Below are positions 42,753-52,575 of a stretch of 64,000 nucleotides of DNA, piece after piece; position 1 is the stretch's first letter, and each line of letters opens with the position of its first letter. The notes under the pieces were generated by a model that was not told where the DNA came from, searched no databases, and saw only the letters and a program-made list of their open reading frames with translations. A program made the position numbers and the translations under genes. The DNA is taken from positions 1 through 64,000 of the forward strand of contig CAJUSK010000002.1 in assembly GCA_910589075.1 (NCBI GenBank). Reading direction: 5' to 3'. The DNA comes from an uncultured Lachnospiraceae bacterium. Lineage in GTDB: Bacteria; Bacillota; Clostridia; Lachnospirales; Lachnospiraceae.

Positions 42753-43028
42753 ATGCGTATCGAAACCTATACACAGGTACAGCAGCTTTATCAGACAAAG
42801 AAGATTGCGAAAACCGACAGAGCGGCGAAAGGCAGTTTTTCTGACCAGCTGCAAATTTCCAACATGGGGAAGGATATCCAGACTGCGAAACAGGCGGTAG
42901 CCAATACGCCCGATATCAGAGAGGATATGACGGCGCCGATAAAAAGCGCCATACAGAGCGGGAACTACCAGGTAAGCGAAGAAAGCCTGGCGGCGAAGCT
43001 TTTTCAAAAATATAACGAAATGAGGTAA
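42753..43028 (+). CDS. flgM: Anti-sigma-28 factor FlgM
   Basis: A 91-residue anti-sigma factor that holds FliA/SigD inactive until hook completion lets it be exported. The N-terminus is disordered. The C-terminal helices carry IREDMTAPIKSAIQSGNYQVSEE and LAAKLFQKYNEM, the family's sigma-binding pattern. GGAGGAG precedes the ATG. It is first in the late flagellar operon behind a sigma-28 promoter, giving the usual feedback loop. It is followed five bases later by the flgN-type gene. Confidence 0.93.
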   Translation: MRIETYTQVQQLYQTKKIAKTDRAAKGSFSDQLQISNMGKDIQTAKQAVANTPDIREDMTAPIKSAIQSGNYQVSEESLAAKLFQKYNEMR

Positions 43029-43033
43029 TTCCG

Positions 43034-43552
43034 GTGGCAAGTCTGGTTGAAAACTTAATTTCCGTTTTGGAACAGGAAAATACAGAATATGAAGCATTGC
43101 TGGAATTATCAAGAAAAAAGACGCCTGTGATCGTACAGGGCGATATTGTACGATTACAGGAAATCACGGATGAGGAACAGAACATTATCGACAGGATTTA
43201 TAACCTTGAAATGAAAAGAGAGGGGCATGTCCGCGATATTGCCGATGTTATCAACAGGGATGTTGGAGAGTTAAAACTGGAAAACCTGATTCGGATACTG
43301 GAGAAAAGTCCGGGAGAGCAGAAAGCCCTTTCGGAGGTGCATGATAAGCTCCGCAGCACATTGACGCAGATGCAGGACATTAATGCGCAGAACCGGGAAT
43401 TGCTGACGGGGGCGCTGGAGATGGTGGAATTTGATTTAAACCTTCTCCAGTCCGTGCACAGGGCGCCGGAAACAGCCAATTATAACCGGGGCGCATACAA
43501 TGCCGGGAGTATGATGGGGTCAGACAGAGGGCGTTTTGACGCAAAACAGTAA
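43034..43552 (+). CDS. flgN: FlgN-family export chaperone
   Basis: A 172-residue helical chaperone for the hook-filament junction proteins FlgK and FlgL. The long coiled helices include LVENLISVLEQENTEYEALL near the start, RLQEITDEEQNIIDRIYNLE, and a last helix LEMVEFDLNLLQSV. The GTG start at 43034 has GAGGT seven bases upstream. It lies between flgM and flgK, the classical place. The tail after about residue 145 is Gly/Asn/Tyr-rich and likely disordered. Confidence 0.88.
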   Translation: MASLVENLISVLEQENTEYEALLELSRKKTPVIVQGDIVRLQEITDEEQNIIDRIYNLEMKREGHVRDIADVINRDVGELKLENLIRILEKSPGEQKALSEVHDKLRSTLTQMQDINAQNRELLTGALEMVEFDLNLLQSVHRAPETANYNRGAYNAGSMMGSDRGRFDAKQ

Positions 43553-43573
43553 GTTGATAAAGGGGTGATATAA

Positions 43574-45277
43574 ATGTCGTTAATGTCAAATTTATTCGTA
43601 GGGCAGTCGGGCTTGCAGACAAGTCAGAATGCGTTGAACACAACCGCTCATAATATGTCCAATCTGGACACGACAGGCTATACACGGCAGCAGGTAATGC
43701 AGGGTGATATGCACTATAACACCGTCTCCAAAAATCCTGCGGCCATTTCTTATAAACAGATCGGTCAGGGTGTCGTATATTCCAAAGTAAGACAGGTAAG
43801 AGATGTTTTTCTGGATCAGGCATACAGAAGAGAATCCGGAAGAAGCGCGTATTATACCACTTCTTATGAGACGATGTCACAGGTAGAAACCATCCTCGGA
43901 GAGATGCATGGGGCTACCTTTAATACTTCTATGGACAATATTCAGCGGGCGATTGATGAACTGGCAAAGACACCGACGGATTCCGTAGTACAGGGACTGG
44001 TAATCCAGCGGGCTGCCGCATTCCTGGAAAGCGCACAGGGCGTTTATCAGGGGTTGTGCGATTATCAGAACAATCTGAATGTGCAGATCAAAACCGATGT
44101 GGAGAAGATGAATGAGTACGGGAAGCAGCTGTTCGCGCTGAACGAGCGGATTGTCCGGGTGGAAGCGGGCGGCAGGGAAACAGCCAACGACCTGCGTGAC
44201 GCAAGGAACCAGATACTGGATGAACTGGGCGCGATGGCCAGGATCTCCTACAAAGAGGATAGCTTCGGTAACGTAACCGTACAGTTGGAAGGGCATGATT
44301 TCGTCTCCAGAAACATGGTTTTCGAAATGGGTGTGGAGCAGGATAATATTACCGGATTCTATACACCTTTCTGGAAGATGGATGCAAGTTTTACCGTAGA
44401 TGGCAATGGAAACAAACATTACAATACAGAAGGCGCGGAAGTCTATAATCTGCGCCAGACCATTTCTTCTGCTTCCAATACGGATATAGGCAGCACGAAG
44501 GCAAAGCTGTTGGCCAGAGGCACAAAGAGGGCCAACTATACCGATCTGCTGGATGAAAATGCTTATGACAAGGATATTTCCCAGTCCATTATCATGAATA
44601 TGCAGGCGGAGTTTGATCAGCTGATTCATGCCGTTACAACCAAGATTAACGGTATACTGGCTAAAGCAGCCGATCCTAAGACCGGCTATATGTGTGAAAA
44701 GGTGATGGTAAACGGTGAGGAGACTTACCAGCCGATTCAGCTATTCCAGAAGAAAGCCTCGGATGGCTATACCTACAATACGAACACAGAACAGTGGGAA
44801 TATAACGAAGAATTTGATAAGAGCAAATTCAAGGGCGGTATTACAGATACGGAAAATCTGTATACCACAATGAATATGATTGTGAATCCGGCTTTATTAA
44901 AGGAGCCTACCAAACTGGGGCTTTTGCGTCCGGACGGTAAAGAAGATTTTGCAACGGCGGCAGAGCTGGCGAAAGCATTCCAGACGGAAGAACTGAACCT
45001 GAATCCCAATGTCAAGATGAAAACCAATTATGCGGATTACTATTCCGATCTGGTGTCTCAGGTGGGAAATACCGGTTCCGTGCTTTATAAAATCTGTCAG
45101 ACACAGTCGGATACGGTGGAGGCAACCAGTTATGCAAGGGAAGAGGTCATGGGTGTTTCTTCCGATGAAGAAATGACCAATATGGTTAAATTCCAGAATG
45201 CTTACAATGCAGCCAGCCGTTACATCAATGTAGTCAATGAGATGCTGGCGCATCTTCTGAACAGCCTTGCAGGCTGA
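43574..45277 (+). CDS. flgK: Flagellar hook-associated protein 1
   Basis: A 567-residue secreted junction protein joining hook and filament. The N-terminal axial motif is LFVGQSGLQTSQNALNTTAHNMSN and the C-terminal axial helix is FQNAYNAASRYINVVNEMLAHLL. The middle domain (about 200-440) is variable. Export depends on the flagellar type III system and probably FlgN. AAAGGGGTGAT precedes ATG 43574. A second FlgK-like protein is encoded 22 bases downstream; the two share the axial ends but differ in the middle. Confidence 0.93.
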   Translation: MSLMSNLFVGQSGLQTSQNALNTTAHNMSNLDTTGYTRQQVMQGDMHYNTVSKNPAAISYKQIGQGVVYSKVRQVRDVFLDQAYRRESGRSAYYTTSYETMSQVETILGEMHGATFNTSMDNIQRAIDELAKTPTDSVVQGLVIQRAAAFLESAQGVYQGLCDYQNNLNVQIKTDVEKMNEYGKQLFALNERIVRVEAGGRETANDLRDARNQILDELGAMARISYKEDSFGNVTVQLEGHDFVSRNMVFEMGVEQDNITGFYTPFWKMDASFTVDGNGNKHYNTEGAEVYNLRQTISSASNTDIGSTKAKLLARGTKRANYTDLLDENAYDKDISQSIIMNMQAEFDQLIHAVTTKINGILAKAADPKTGYMCEKVMVNGEETYQPIQLFQKKASDGYTYNTNTEQWEYNEEFDKSKFKGGITDTENLYTTMNMIVNPALLKEPTKLGLLRPDGKEDFATAAELAKAFQTEELNLNPNVKMKTNYADYYSDLVSQVGNTGSVLYKICQTQSDTVEATSYAREEVMGVSSDEEMTNMVKFQNAYNAASRYINVVNEMLAHLLNSLAG

Positions 45278-45299
45278 CGGGGAGTAAAGGAGGAAGGGT

Positions 45300-47240
45300 A
45301 TGCCATCTACATTTTTTGGCTTAAATACAGCTTATTTGGGACTTACGGCAGCCAATGCTGCGATCAATACAACCGGCAACAATATTTCCAACGTAAATAC
45401 CGATGGGTACAGCAGACAGCATACAGTGCAGCAGGCCAGTGAAGCATTGCGGACATTTACAAGCTATGGCTGTGCAGGCGCCGGTGTGGACGTACTGGCC
45501 ATTGAGCGGTACAGAAATGAATATTATGATGTAAAATACTGGGAAAACAATTCCAATGTGGGAGAGTATTCCATTAAATCCTATTATATGAAGCAGATTG
45601 AAGGATACTTCCGTGATGACGGCGGCGTTGAAGAAGGCGATCTGAAAGGGTTTAATACACTTCTGGACGAAATGTATGCAGCCCTGGCTGATGTCAAAAA
45701 AGATTCCGGAACAGATGATCCCAGACGTGCATTTCTGGGCACGGCGGAATCACTGACAGAATATTTCAATACCATGGCCGGGAATCTGCAGAAACTGCAG
45801 AAGGATGTCAATACGGAAATTCGTACCTGTGTGGATCGGATCAATGCCCTGGCCCAGGAAATCGTAACATTGAATAAACAGATCAATGTAATTGAAATCG
45901 GCGGCGGCAAGGCCAATGAGCTGCGGGATCAGAGGGCGCTGATCATTGACCAGCTTTCCGAGATTGTGGATGTGGAAGTGGAAGAGCAGCAGGTGACAGA
46001 CCCGCACAATCCGGGACGCTTTACCGGCGCCACCCGCTTTATTGTCAAGATTGCGGGACGCCAGACATTGGTGGATGACCGTCTTTCTAATTCTCTGTAC
46101 TGCAAAGCCAGAGGGGATGATGAAAAAGTCAACCAGTCCGATGCGGATGGCCTCTATGATATTTACTGGTCAAACGGCAACCGTTTCAGCCTGAAAAATG
46201 CCAGCCTGGGCGGCCAGCTGAAAGCATTGGCACAGCTCAGGGACGGTAATAACGGCGAACACTTCAACGGTACCGTATCTATGGTGGATATAAAGCGGCA
46301 GGCAGATGGCGAGCGGCACAGTGTTATTTCGATTGATGTATCGGCTGAACATCTGAAGGATATCAATAAATGCACATTGCCGGATAACGGCGGTAAGATC
46401 CTGCTGGGAAGCAAAGAATACTATTTTGATTCCTGGACCATGAAATATGATGCGGATACCAAACAGTACAGCTATGATTTTGTTTTGAGCAACCCGCCTA
46501 AAAATGAAGATACCAGTATAGGCGGCCTGATTGGCAAGGATGCATCCATCGGTGACCGGGTGGAATATCAGGGTGTTCCCTATTATATGGAACAGATGAA
46601 TGAGTGGATTCGGTGCTATTCCAGAGCGTTTAACGAGATTATGACACAGGACGGGGCCATTGACAATTATGGCGATCCGGGGCAGAATCTGTTCCGTGCA
46701 GATAAGGCCACGGATGATACCCAGTGGAATTTTGATAAATATGGGGACGGAACCCCATCCTATGGAAATAAAAAACTGGACGGCAGTTTTTCCTATACCA
46801 TTTCTTCTTCGGACGACAGCTATTACTGGCTGACAGCGTTTAACTTCTCCGTATCAGACGAACTGTTAAACGACCCCAATAAGATGGCTACCCATACCGG
46901 GAACCAGGATGAAGAGAGCAAATATGATGTGGTGGATGAACTGATTGACCTCAAGACGAATGTAAGTAAAATGGATTTCCGGGGCAGCTCTGCCAGTCAG
47001 TTTCTGCAATGTGTTTTGTCGGATATTGCCCTGAATACCCGTCGTGCAGATGACTTTGGGGACAATTACGAGAATATCGCCAAGAGCATCGAGACACAGC
47101 GACTGTCAGTTCACGGTGTGGATGAAGACGAAGAAGCAATCAATCTGGTAAAGTATCGTCATGCATACAATCTGGCATGTAAGATGGTACAGACCTTAAC
47201 AGAAGTATACGACAGGCTTATCTTGCAGACAGGTGTATAA
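45300..47240 (+). CDS. Second FlgK-like hook-associated protein
   Basis: A 646-residue FlgK paralogue. The N-terminal axial region has TFFGLNTAYLGLTAANAAINTT and NNISNVNTDGYSRQ. The C-terminal axial part reads EAINLVKYRHAYNLACKMVQ and ends YDRLILQTGV. The middle is larger than in the first copy and contains acidic repeats such as DADTKQYSYD. AAAGGAGGAAGG precedes the ATG. Tandem flgK genes occur in some motile Clostridia. The second may replace HAP1 in a longer junction, or act in a different stage (inference). Confidence 0.88.
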   Translation: MPSTFFGLNTAYLGLTAANAAINTTGNNISNVNTDGYSRQHTVQQASEALRTFTSYGCAGAGVDVLAIERYRNEYYDVKYWENNSNVGEYSIKSYYMKQIEGYFRDDGGVEEGDLKGFNTLLDEMYAALADVKKDSGTDDPRRAFLGTAESLTEYFNTMAGNLQKLQKDVNTEIRTCVDRINALAQEIVTLNKQINVIEIGGGKANELRDQRALIIDQLSEIVDVEVEEQQVTDPHNPGRFTGATRFIVKIAGRQTLVDDRLSNSLYCKARGDDEKVNQSDADGLYDIYWSNGNRFSLKNASLGGQLKALAQLRDGNNGEHFNGTVSMVDIKRQADGERHSVISIDVSAEHLKDINKCTLPDNGGKILLGSKEYYFDSWTMKYDADTKQYSYDFVLSNPPKNEDTSIGGLIGKDASIGDRVEYQGVPYYMEQMNEWIRCYSRAFNEIMTQDGAIDNYGDPGQNLFRADKATDDTQWNFDKYGDGTPSYGNKKLDGSFSYTISSSDDSYYWLTAFNFSVSDELLNDPNKMATHTGNQDEESKYDVVDELIDLKTNVSKMDFRGSSASQFLQCVLSDIALNTRRADDFGDNYENIAKSIETQRLSVHGVDEDEEAINLVKYRHAYNLACKMVQTLTEVYDRLILQTGV

Positions 47241-47340
47241 GGGGTCTGGCTGAGGCGGGCGCTCATGCATGCCCCAGTCGGAATATCATATGCTGTGGGT
47301 GGGGAGACCAGAGCAGTTCAATCATAAGGGAGGACGGAAC

Positions 47341-49077
47341 ATGCGAATTACCAGTAAAATTATACAGAACAATGCGCTTTCCAATATTAACAATAATAAA
47401 CTGATGGAAAATAAATATCAGAACCAGATGTCTACCGGTAAGAAAATATTGAGACCTTCAGAAGATCCGGTTGTGGCCATACGTTCGCTGCGGCTGCGTA
47501 CGACACTTTCCGAAGTTACCCAATACCGGGATAAAAATGCCGAGGATGCGGACAGCTGGCTGACCCTGACCGAGGACGCCATTAACACGGTCAATGATGT
47601 GTTAACCGATATGCTGGCTGAGTGCAATACCGGTGCAGTAAAATTCAAACAGTCCGCTGACAGAAAGACAATCCTGGATCATTTAAAACAGTTAAAGGAT
47701 GAGATTTATGCCACCGGCGATGCGGATTTTGCGAACAGAGGACTGTTCACAGGTTACCGTACCGGCGTGAAGCTCCGTTTCCAGGGAGATACAAAACAGA
47801 CTTATAATCCCATTAAGGAGAAAGTGGATAAATCGGCTCTGGATGACATCACCTATATTAAGATGGATAACGGTACAGGCAGTATCGGCGAAATCAATGC
47901 GGGAAATTATACCGATGCGGATTATAGCATTGCAGATACGGATGTGAGCAAGGAAACCGTCCACAGACTCAGGCTTTCTTACGATAAACTGGACAAAGAT
48001 GTAAAGCCGATTATCGAATATTATAAGGGTGATTCCGGCATTGCCGGAAACGGTCCCCTGAATATACCGGTGATAACCGTATCAAAATATGGTACGGTAC
48101 TCAGCGATGCGGATGGCAATCCGGTCAATGATACCACTACCACGCCGCCGCCGGCTGAAGTAAAGGCTGATCCATATCAGTATGTGCAGAAACCTTATAA
48201 GACAGACGCTGCCGGCAATCTGATACAGCAGACGGATGGAGGAGGCAATCCGGTATTTGATGCAGACGGCAATCCGGTGTTTGAGACGATGGATACTACG
48301 CAGCCCTGTGCGGTGTTTATTCCTGAGACCGGTGAATTGATTTTAAATGATGCGGCATATAATACGCTGTCTGCCACCAGAGATTACAGCAGGACGGAGG
48401 ATGTAAACGAAGGCACCATTTCCATTTCCTATGGTAAGAGTGACTGGAGAAACGGAGACCTGCGCCCGGAACATTATTTTGAATGTGTGGAGGATCCGGA
48501 CGGAAAGAATATCCAGCACAATACCAGTGATGATCCGGATGATCAGGTAATCTCTTATGATGTGGGCTTTAACCAGGAACTGCGTGTCAATACCCTGGCA
48601 TCTGAAGTGTACACCCATGCCATCGGCAGAGATGTACAGGATCTGATTAATACACTGGAGCAGGTACAGGATGTGGAAGCGGCGATCAGTGCTCTCCAGG
48701 GTGTGATTGATGATACGACCACATCCGACGCTGACCGGGAAAAGGCTGAAAAGAGTCTGGCGGCAGCCAATAAAACATTGACTTTCCTGGAAGATAAGCT
48801 GGAGGTATCATTCCAGCAGGGAATTACAAAGATGCAGAAGCATCAGAAAACCACCACGCTTGCCCTGACTTCTGTGGGTACCCGTTCCCAGAAGCTGGAT
48901 CTGGTGAAAGAGAGGCTTTCTTCTCAGAAGACCAGTTTCAAGGATCTGGTGGCAGATAACGAACAGGTGGATACTGCTGAGGCGGCAACCAATCTGTCCA
49001 ATGCGAAGCTGGCCTATGACGGAGCGCTGATGGCAACCGGAAAAATTACGGAAAACAGCCTGCTGAATTTTATCTGA
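47341..49077 (+). CDS. flgL: Flagellar hook-associated protein 3, with a large insert
   Basis: A 578-residue FlgL; usual members have about 300. The N-terminus MRITSKIIQNNALSNINNNK and STGKKILRPSEDPV are diagnostic, and the C-terminal helix has TAEAATNLSNAKLAYDGALM before NSLLNFI. The extra length is an insert of about 250 residues (roughly 150-430). It includes tandem DADGNPV-type motifs (DADGNPVNDT, DGGGNPVFDADGNPVFE), which suggests a surface-exposed variable domain. ATG 47341 has GGGAGG upstream; an in-frame start at 47269 has none. Confidence 0.9.
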   Translation: MRITSKIIQNNALSNINNNKLMENKYQNQMSTGKKILRPSEDPVVAIRSLRLRTTLSEVTQYRDKNAEDADSWLTLTEDAINTVNDVLTDMLAECNTGAVKFKQSADRKTILDHLKQLKDEIYATGDADFANRGLFTGYRTGVKLRFQGDTKQTYNPIKEKVDKSALDDITYIKMDNGTGSIGEINAGNYTDADYSIADTDVSKETVHRLRLSYDKLDKDVKPIIEYYKGDSGIAGNGPLNIPVITVSKYGTVLSDADGNPVNDTTTTPPPAEVKADPYQYVQKPYKTDAAGNLIQQTDGGGNPVFDADGNPVFETMDTTQPCAVFIPETGELILNDAAYNTLSATRDYSRTEDVNEGTISISYGKSDWRNGDLRPEHYFECVEDPDGKNIQHNTSDDPDDQVISYDVGFNQELRVNTLASEVYTHAIGRDVQDLINTLEQVQDVEAAISALQGVIDDTTTSDADREKAEKSLAAANKTLTFLEDKLEVSFQQGITKMQKHQKTTTLALTSVGTRSQKLDLVKERLSSQKTSFKDLVADNEQVDTAEAATNLSNAKLAYDGALMATGKITENSLLNFI

Positions 49078-49097
49078 TACATTTAAAGGAGCAGCGT

Positions 49098-49559
49098 ATG
49101 AAAATAGAAACCAGGATTTTCGGAGAAATTGAAATAGATGATGATAAAATAATCCGTTTTGCAAACGGGATTATAGGATTTCCGGAATTGAAAGAATTTT
49201 CGCTGATGCATGATTCGGAGAACACCGGCGGAGGTGGGATCAGATGGATGCAGTCTCTCCAGGAACCGGCGTTTGCCATGCCGGTTCTGGATCCTCTTGT
49301 CATTATGCCTGATTATAATCCGCAGGTGGAAGATGAGCTTTTAAAACCGATCGGCAGTCTGGAACCTGACCATATGCTTGTATTGGTCACATTGTCAGTA
49401 CCGTCCGACATCCGTAAGATGAGTGTTAATCTGCGCGCGCCGATTGTGGTGCATACGGAATCCAGAAAGGCATGTCAGGTTATCGTGGACGATGAAAAAT
49501 ACCCTGTGAAATATCCTATTTATGAGTTGTTGCAGGCAGCAAAGAAAGCAGGTGAATGA
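49098..49559 (+). CDS. fliW: Flagellar assembly factor FliW
   Basis: A 153-residue protein that binds CsrA and flagellin, freeing flagellin translation when flagellin is exported. Signature pieces are MKIETRIFGEIEIDDDKII near the N-terminus, IIGFPELKEFSL, a long insert before FAMPVLDPLV, and the closing LRAPIVVHTESRKACQVI. AAAGGAG precedes the ATG. csrA follows one base after its stop, the standard FliW-CsrA pair. Confidence 0.95.
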   Translation: MKIETRIFGEIEIDDDKIIRFANGIIGFPELKEFSLMHDSENTGGGGIRWMQSLQEPAFAMPVLDPLVIMPDYNPQVEDELLKPIGSLEPDHMLVLVTLSVPSDIRKMSVNLRAPIVVHTESRKACQVIVDDEKYPVKYPIYELLQAAKKAGE

Positions 49560-49560
49560 G

Positions 49561-49779
49561 ATGCTGGCATTATCCAGAAAGAAAAACGAAGCGCTGATTA
49601 TAAACAACAATATTGAAATTACTGTGCTGGAAATCAAAGGTGAGCAGGTAAAGCTGGGAATTTCCGCGCCAAGGGATGTGCCGGTGTATCGTAAGGAAGT
49701 ATATGTGCAGATTCAGGAGGCCAATAAAGAGGCCGTGAATACGGATGGCTTTGAAAATCTGAAACAGCTTCTGGGCTGA
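49561..49779 (+). CDS. csrA: Carbon storage regulator, RNA-binding
   Basis: A 72-residue RNA-binding dimer. The start MLALSRKKNEALIINNNIEI and VLEIKGEQVKLGISAPRDVPVYR cover the core, with the RNA-contacting Arg residues at both ends. It represses flagellin translation by binding GGA sites in the leader and is titrated by FliW. ATG 49561 starts right after the fliW stop; a longer reading inside fliW is unlikely. Flagellin itself is not in the window. Confidence 0.95.
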   Translation: MLALSRKKNEALIINNNIEITVLEIKGEQVKLGISAPRDVPVYRKEVYVQIQEANKEAVNTDGFENLKQLLG

Positions 49780-49819
49780 AGACCATAGAAGGAAAGCGGG
49801 AAAATGTTTATGAATTCTA

Positions 49820-49846
49820 TAAACATTTTCTTTTTTTTGCCGATAT
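49820..49846 (+). promoter_or_regulatory. Sigma-28 promoter of flaG-fliD-fliS
   Basis: TAAA (49820-49823), exactly 15 bases, GCCGATAT (49839-49846): a near-perfect FliA-type promoter in the 115-base gap after csrA. An AAACATTTTC run overlaps a weak hairpin that may also terminate the csrA transcript. Confidence 0.9.
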
Positions 49847-49903
49847 TATTTGTAGATATTTAAGGACATCACAGTTAACTGACATCACACGGAGGTGATT
49901 AAT

Positions 49904-50338
49904 ATGAACATTGAACCGGTAAGCAGTGCCATGACATTTCAGGCACAGACACAAACACAGAAGCCGACAACAGAAAAGGCGGCCCCGGCAGACATGGATG
50001 TAACCGCGGCAAATATTGAGAAACCTGTAGACGCATCAACACTTGTTGTTAAGAATGCCGGAGAGGCAGATGGACAGAATGGTCAGGGAAATCAGGGCGG
50101 AGGCGCAAGAGAGCAGCAGTCACAGGAATCCATTAAGAAGATGGTGGATCAGCTAAATAAGAAAATGAGTAATTCTGAGGCCATCTTTGGTATCCATGAG
50201 GATACAAACCGTGTCACCATTAAAATCGTAGACAGGGAAACCAAAGAAGTCATCAAGGAATACCCGCCTGAAAAGACGCTTGATATGATCGCCAAGGTGT
50301 GGGAGATGGCAGGCATTTTAGTAGATGAAAAGCTCTAG
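49904..50338 (+). CDS. flaG: FlaG family flagellar protein
   Basis: A 144-residue protein. The N-terminal 80 residues are low in complexity and Gln/Ala/Gly-rich. The C-terminal FlaG domain reads DQLNKKMSNSEAIFGIHED, then VTIKIVDRETKEVIKEYPPEKTL-type strands and MAGILVDEKL. FlaG influences filament length in other bacteria. GGAGGTGAT precedes ATG 49904. It is first in the flaG-fliD-fliS operon behind a sigma-28 promoter. Confidence 0.9.
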   Translation: MNIEPVSSAMTFQAQTQTQKPTTEKAAPADMDVTAANIEKPVDASTLVVKNAGEADGQNGQGNQGGGAREQQSQESIKKMVDQLNKKMSNSEAIFGIHEDTNRVTIKIVDRETKEVIKEYPPEKTLDMIAKVWEMAGILVDEKL

Positions 50339-50350
50339 GAGGTAAAAAAT

Positions 50351-52531
50351 ATGGCAATGAGAATTTCCGGTATTGCATCCGGATTGGATACTGACAGTAT
50401 GGTACAGGAGCTGGTCAAAGTATCCAGCGCAAAGAAAGAAGAACTGGAAAAGGCGCAGACCAAACTGGGCTGGAAACAGGAAACCTGGAAGAGTCTGAAT
50501 GCCAAGGTATATAAGTTTTTTAATGATCAGTTGGGCAATCTTTCTCTGGAAGGCTCCTTTGTCAAGAAAAAAACGACGATTTCGGACAGCAATATTGCCA
50601 GTGTCATTGCCAGTGATACGGCAGTAAACGGTTCCCAGTCCCTGGCCGTTAAGAAACTGGCAAAGGCAGGGCGTCTCACCGGCGGTAAGCTGAGCGATGA
50701 CAAGAGTGTGAAGGGTTCCACCACATTGGCTGCTTTGTCAGCGAAATCCGGCACTGCGCTGGAGGCTACAGATACGTTTAGCCTGCGTATTAAAGTAGGC
50801 GGAAAAGAGAGTACCATTGAACTGCGGGGTTCCTCCACAATAGATGATGTACTGAACAGCTTAAAAGGTGCGGGGCTGACAGCCAGTTTCGACGAGACCA
50901 ATCAGAGAATCTTTTTGAGTTCTGCAAGTACAGGGGCAGAGAACGATTTTTCTCTGACAGCAGGTGATCTGAATGGCCTGAAGGCTCTGAACAGTATGGG
51001 GCTTTTGAGCAGGAGTGATATTTCGGATGAATCCAACGCGACCTATCAGGAATATGCTTTCTGGGCCAGCGCTTATGAAAAGCAGCCGGATGGCAGTTAT
51101 GTATTAAATGAGTCAGTTCTGCAGGAACGGATTGCAGAGAAGACAAAAGAAAAAGCCGAATCCATGCTGAAGGAGCTGGAGTCTTATAAGAGCGAAGTGC
51201 AGAGACTGCGTGAAGAGAGAGGAAAACTCACGGAAGAAGGCGCTCTGCAGAAGAACTTCGTGGAATCACAAGCCGCTCAGAAGAAACTGGCCGATGCTGC
51301 CAATGTGCTCAAAGATTATTACGACGGCGTAGTGAAAGCCAATGATGCAAAGATTGCAGAACAGCAGGAAATCGTCGACAATGCAGATGGTTCCCATACG
51401 CCTGACGAAATAGCTGAAGCAACAGCTAAAATAGAGGAACTGAAAAAACAGAATGATGCGAATAAGGAAAACCTTGTACAGGCCAGCCAGGCATATGCAA
51501 TCGCGTCTTCTGCAGCCAACGCCATGGGCTCCAGTGTGCCGACCACAGCACCTTATAAACTGGAAGAACAGGTGGATAAGGAAAACCGCGCCTTTGCGGA
51601 AGTAGCGCATGAGGCGTTACACAATATGACGCTCAGCGCAGCCAGTGAGTCCGCAGTACGTGTTATGGGTTCGGATGCTGTCATTTCTTTGAATGGTGCG
51701 GAGTTTACATCCGATTCCAACACCTTCAATATTAATGGACTGACCATTACTGCCAGCGCTGAGAGTGCGGTTACAGCCAGAGATGATGACGGAAACCCGG
51801 TTAGCTGGGCTGAGACAACCATTAATACGGCTGATGATATTGATGGCATCTACGATATGGTCAAGAACTTTTTCAAAGAGTACAACGACCTGATCAAAGA
51901 GATGGATACGCTTTACAATGCGGAAGTGGCCAAAGGATACGAACCCCTCACTGACGAAGAAAAGGAAGCTCTGTCCGAGTCAGAAGTGGAGAAGTGGGAG
52001 ACAAAGATTAAAGATTCCCTGCTTCGCCGGGATGGTGATCTGGGGACATTGATCAATGTATTTAAAACGACCATGCTGGGCACATATAATATCAACGGCA
52101 AGTCTTACAGCCTTTCCAGCTTTGGTATTAATACATTGAGCTATTTTAAAGCGGCAGAAAATGAGAGAGGTGTGTACCACATTGACGGTGATGAGGATGA
52201 TGCCAATACTTCTTCCAATGAGAACGCGCTCAAGGCTGCCATCGCCAGCGATCCGCAGGCTGTTGCAGGATTCTTTACACAGCTGAGTAAAGACCTCAAG
52301 TCGAAAGTCAATACACTGATGGAGCGTACCACATATCGTAGTATGTATAAAGTGTATGATGACAAACGGATGCAAACAGAGTATGATGATTATAAGACAA
52401 AAATAAGTGAACAGGAGAAGAAACTGCAGGCTTTGGAGGACAGATATTATAATCAGTTTACACAGATGGAAAAAGCACTGTCCAAACTGAATTCCCAGCA
52501 GAGCTATCTCAGCAGCCTGTTTGGAGGCTGA
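50351..52531 (+). CDS. fliD: Flagellar filament cap protein
   Basis: A 726-residue HAP2 cap, larger than the common 450-650. The N-terminal domain has RISGIASGLDTDSMVQELV and LGWKQETWKSLNAKVYKF. The C-terminal FliD_C region has DDIDGIYDMVKNFFKEYNDL and TMLGTYNI, ending QMEKALSKLNSQQSYLSSL. A long coiled-coil insert (about 265-400) has heptads such as MLKELESYKSEVQRLREERG. AGGAGG precedes ATG 50351. It directs flagellin assembly at the filament tip; fliS follows 44 bases on. Confidence 0.94.
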   Translation: MAMRISGIASGLDTDSMVQELVKVSSAKKEELEKAQTKLGWKQETWKSLNAKVYKFFNDQLGNLSLEGSFVKKKTTISDSNIASVIASDTAVNGSQSLAVKKLAKAGRLTGGKLSDDKSVKGSTTLAALSAKSGTALEATDTFSLRIKVGGKESTIELRGSSTIDDVLNSLKGAGLTASFDETNQRIFLSSASTGAENDFSLTAGDLNGLKALNSMGLLSRSDISDESNATYQEYAFWASAYEKQPDGSYVLNESVLQERIAEKTKEKAESMLKELESYKSEVQRLREERGKLTEEGALQKNFVESQAAQKKLADAANVLKDYYDGVVKANDAKIAEQQEIVDNADGSHTPDEIAEATAKIEELKKQNDANKENLVQASQAYAIASSAANAMGSSVPTTAPYKLEEQVDKENRAFAEVAHEALHNMTLSAASESAVRVMGSDAVISLNGAEFTSDSNTFNINGLTITASAESAVTARDDDGNPVSWAETTINTADDIDGIYDMVKNFFKEYNDLIKEMDTLYNAEVAKGYEPLTDEEKEALSESEVEKWETKIKDSLLRRDGDLGTLINVFKTTMLGTYNINGKSYSLSSFGINTLSYFKAAENERGVYHIDGDEDDANTSSNENALKAAIASDPQAVAGFFTQLSKDLKSKVNTLMERTTYRSMYKVYDDKRMQTEYDDYKTKISEQEKKLQALEDRYYNQFTQMEKALSKLNSQQSYLSSLFGG

Positions 52532-52575
52532 CAGGAAAGGTAACGGAATAAACACGGAACAAGGAGGTACCAGGT

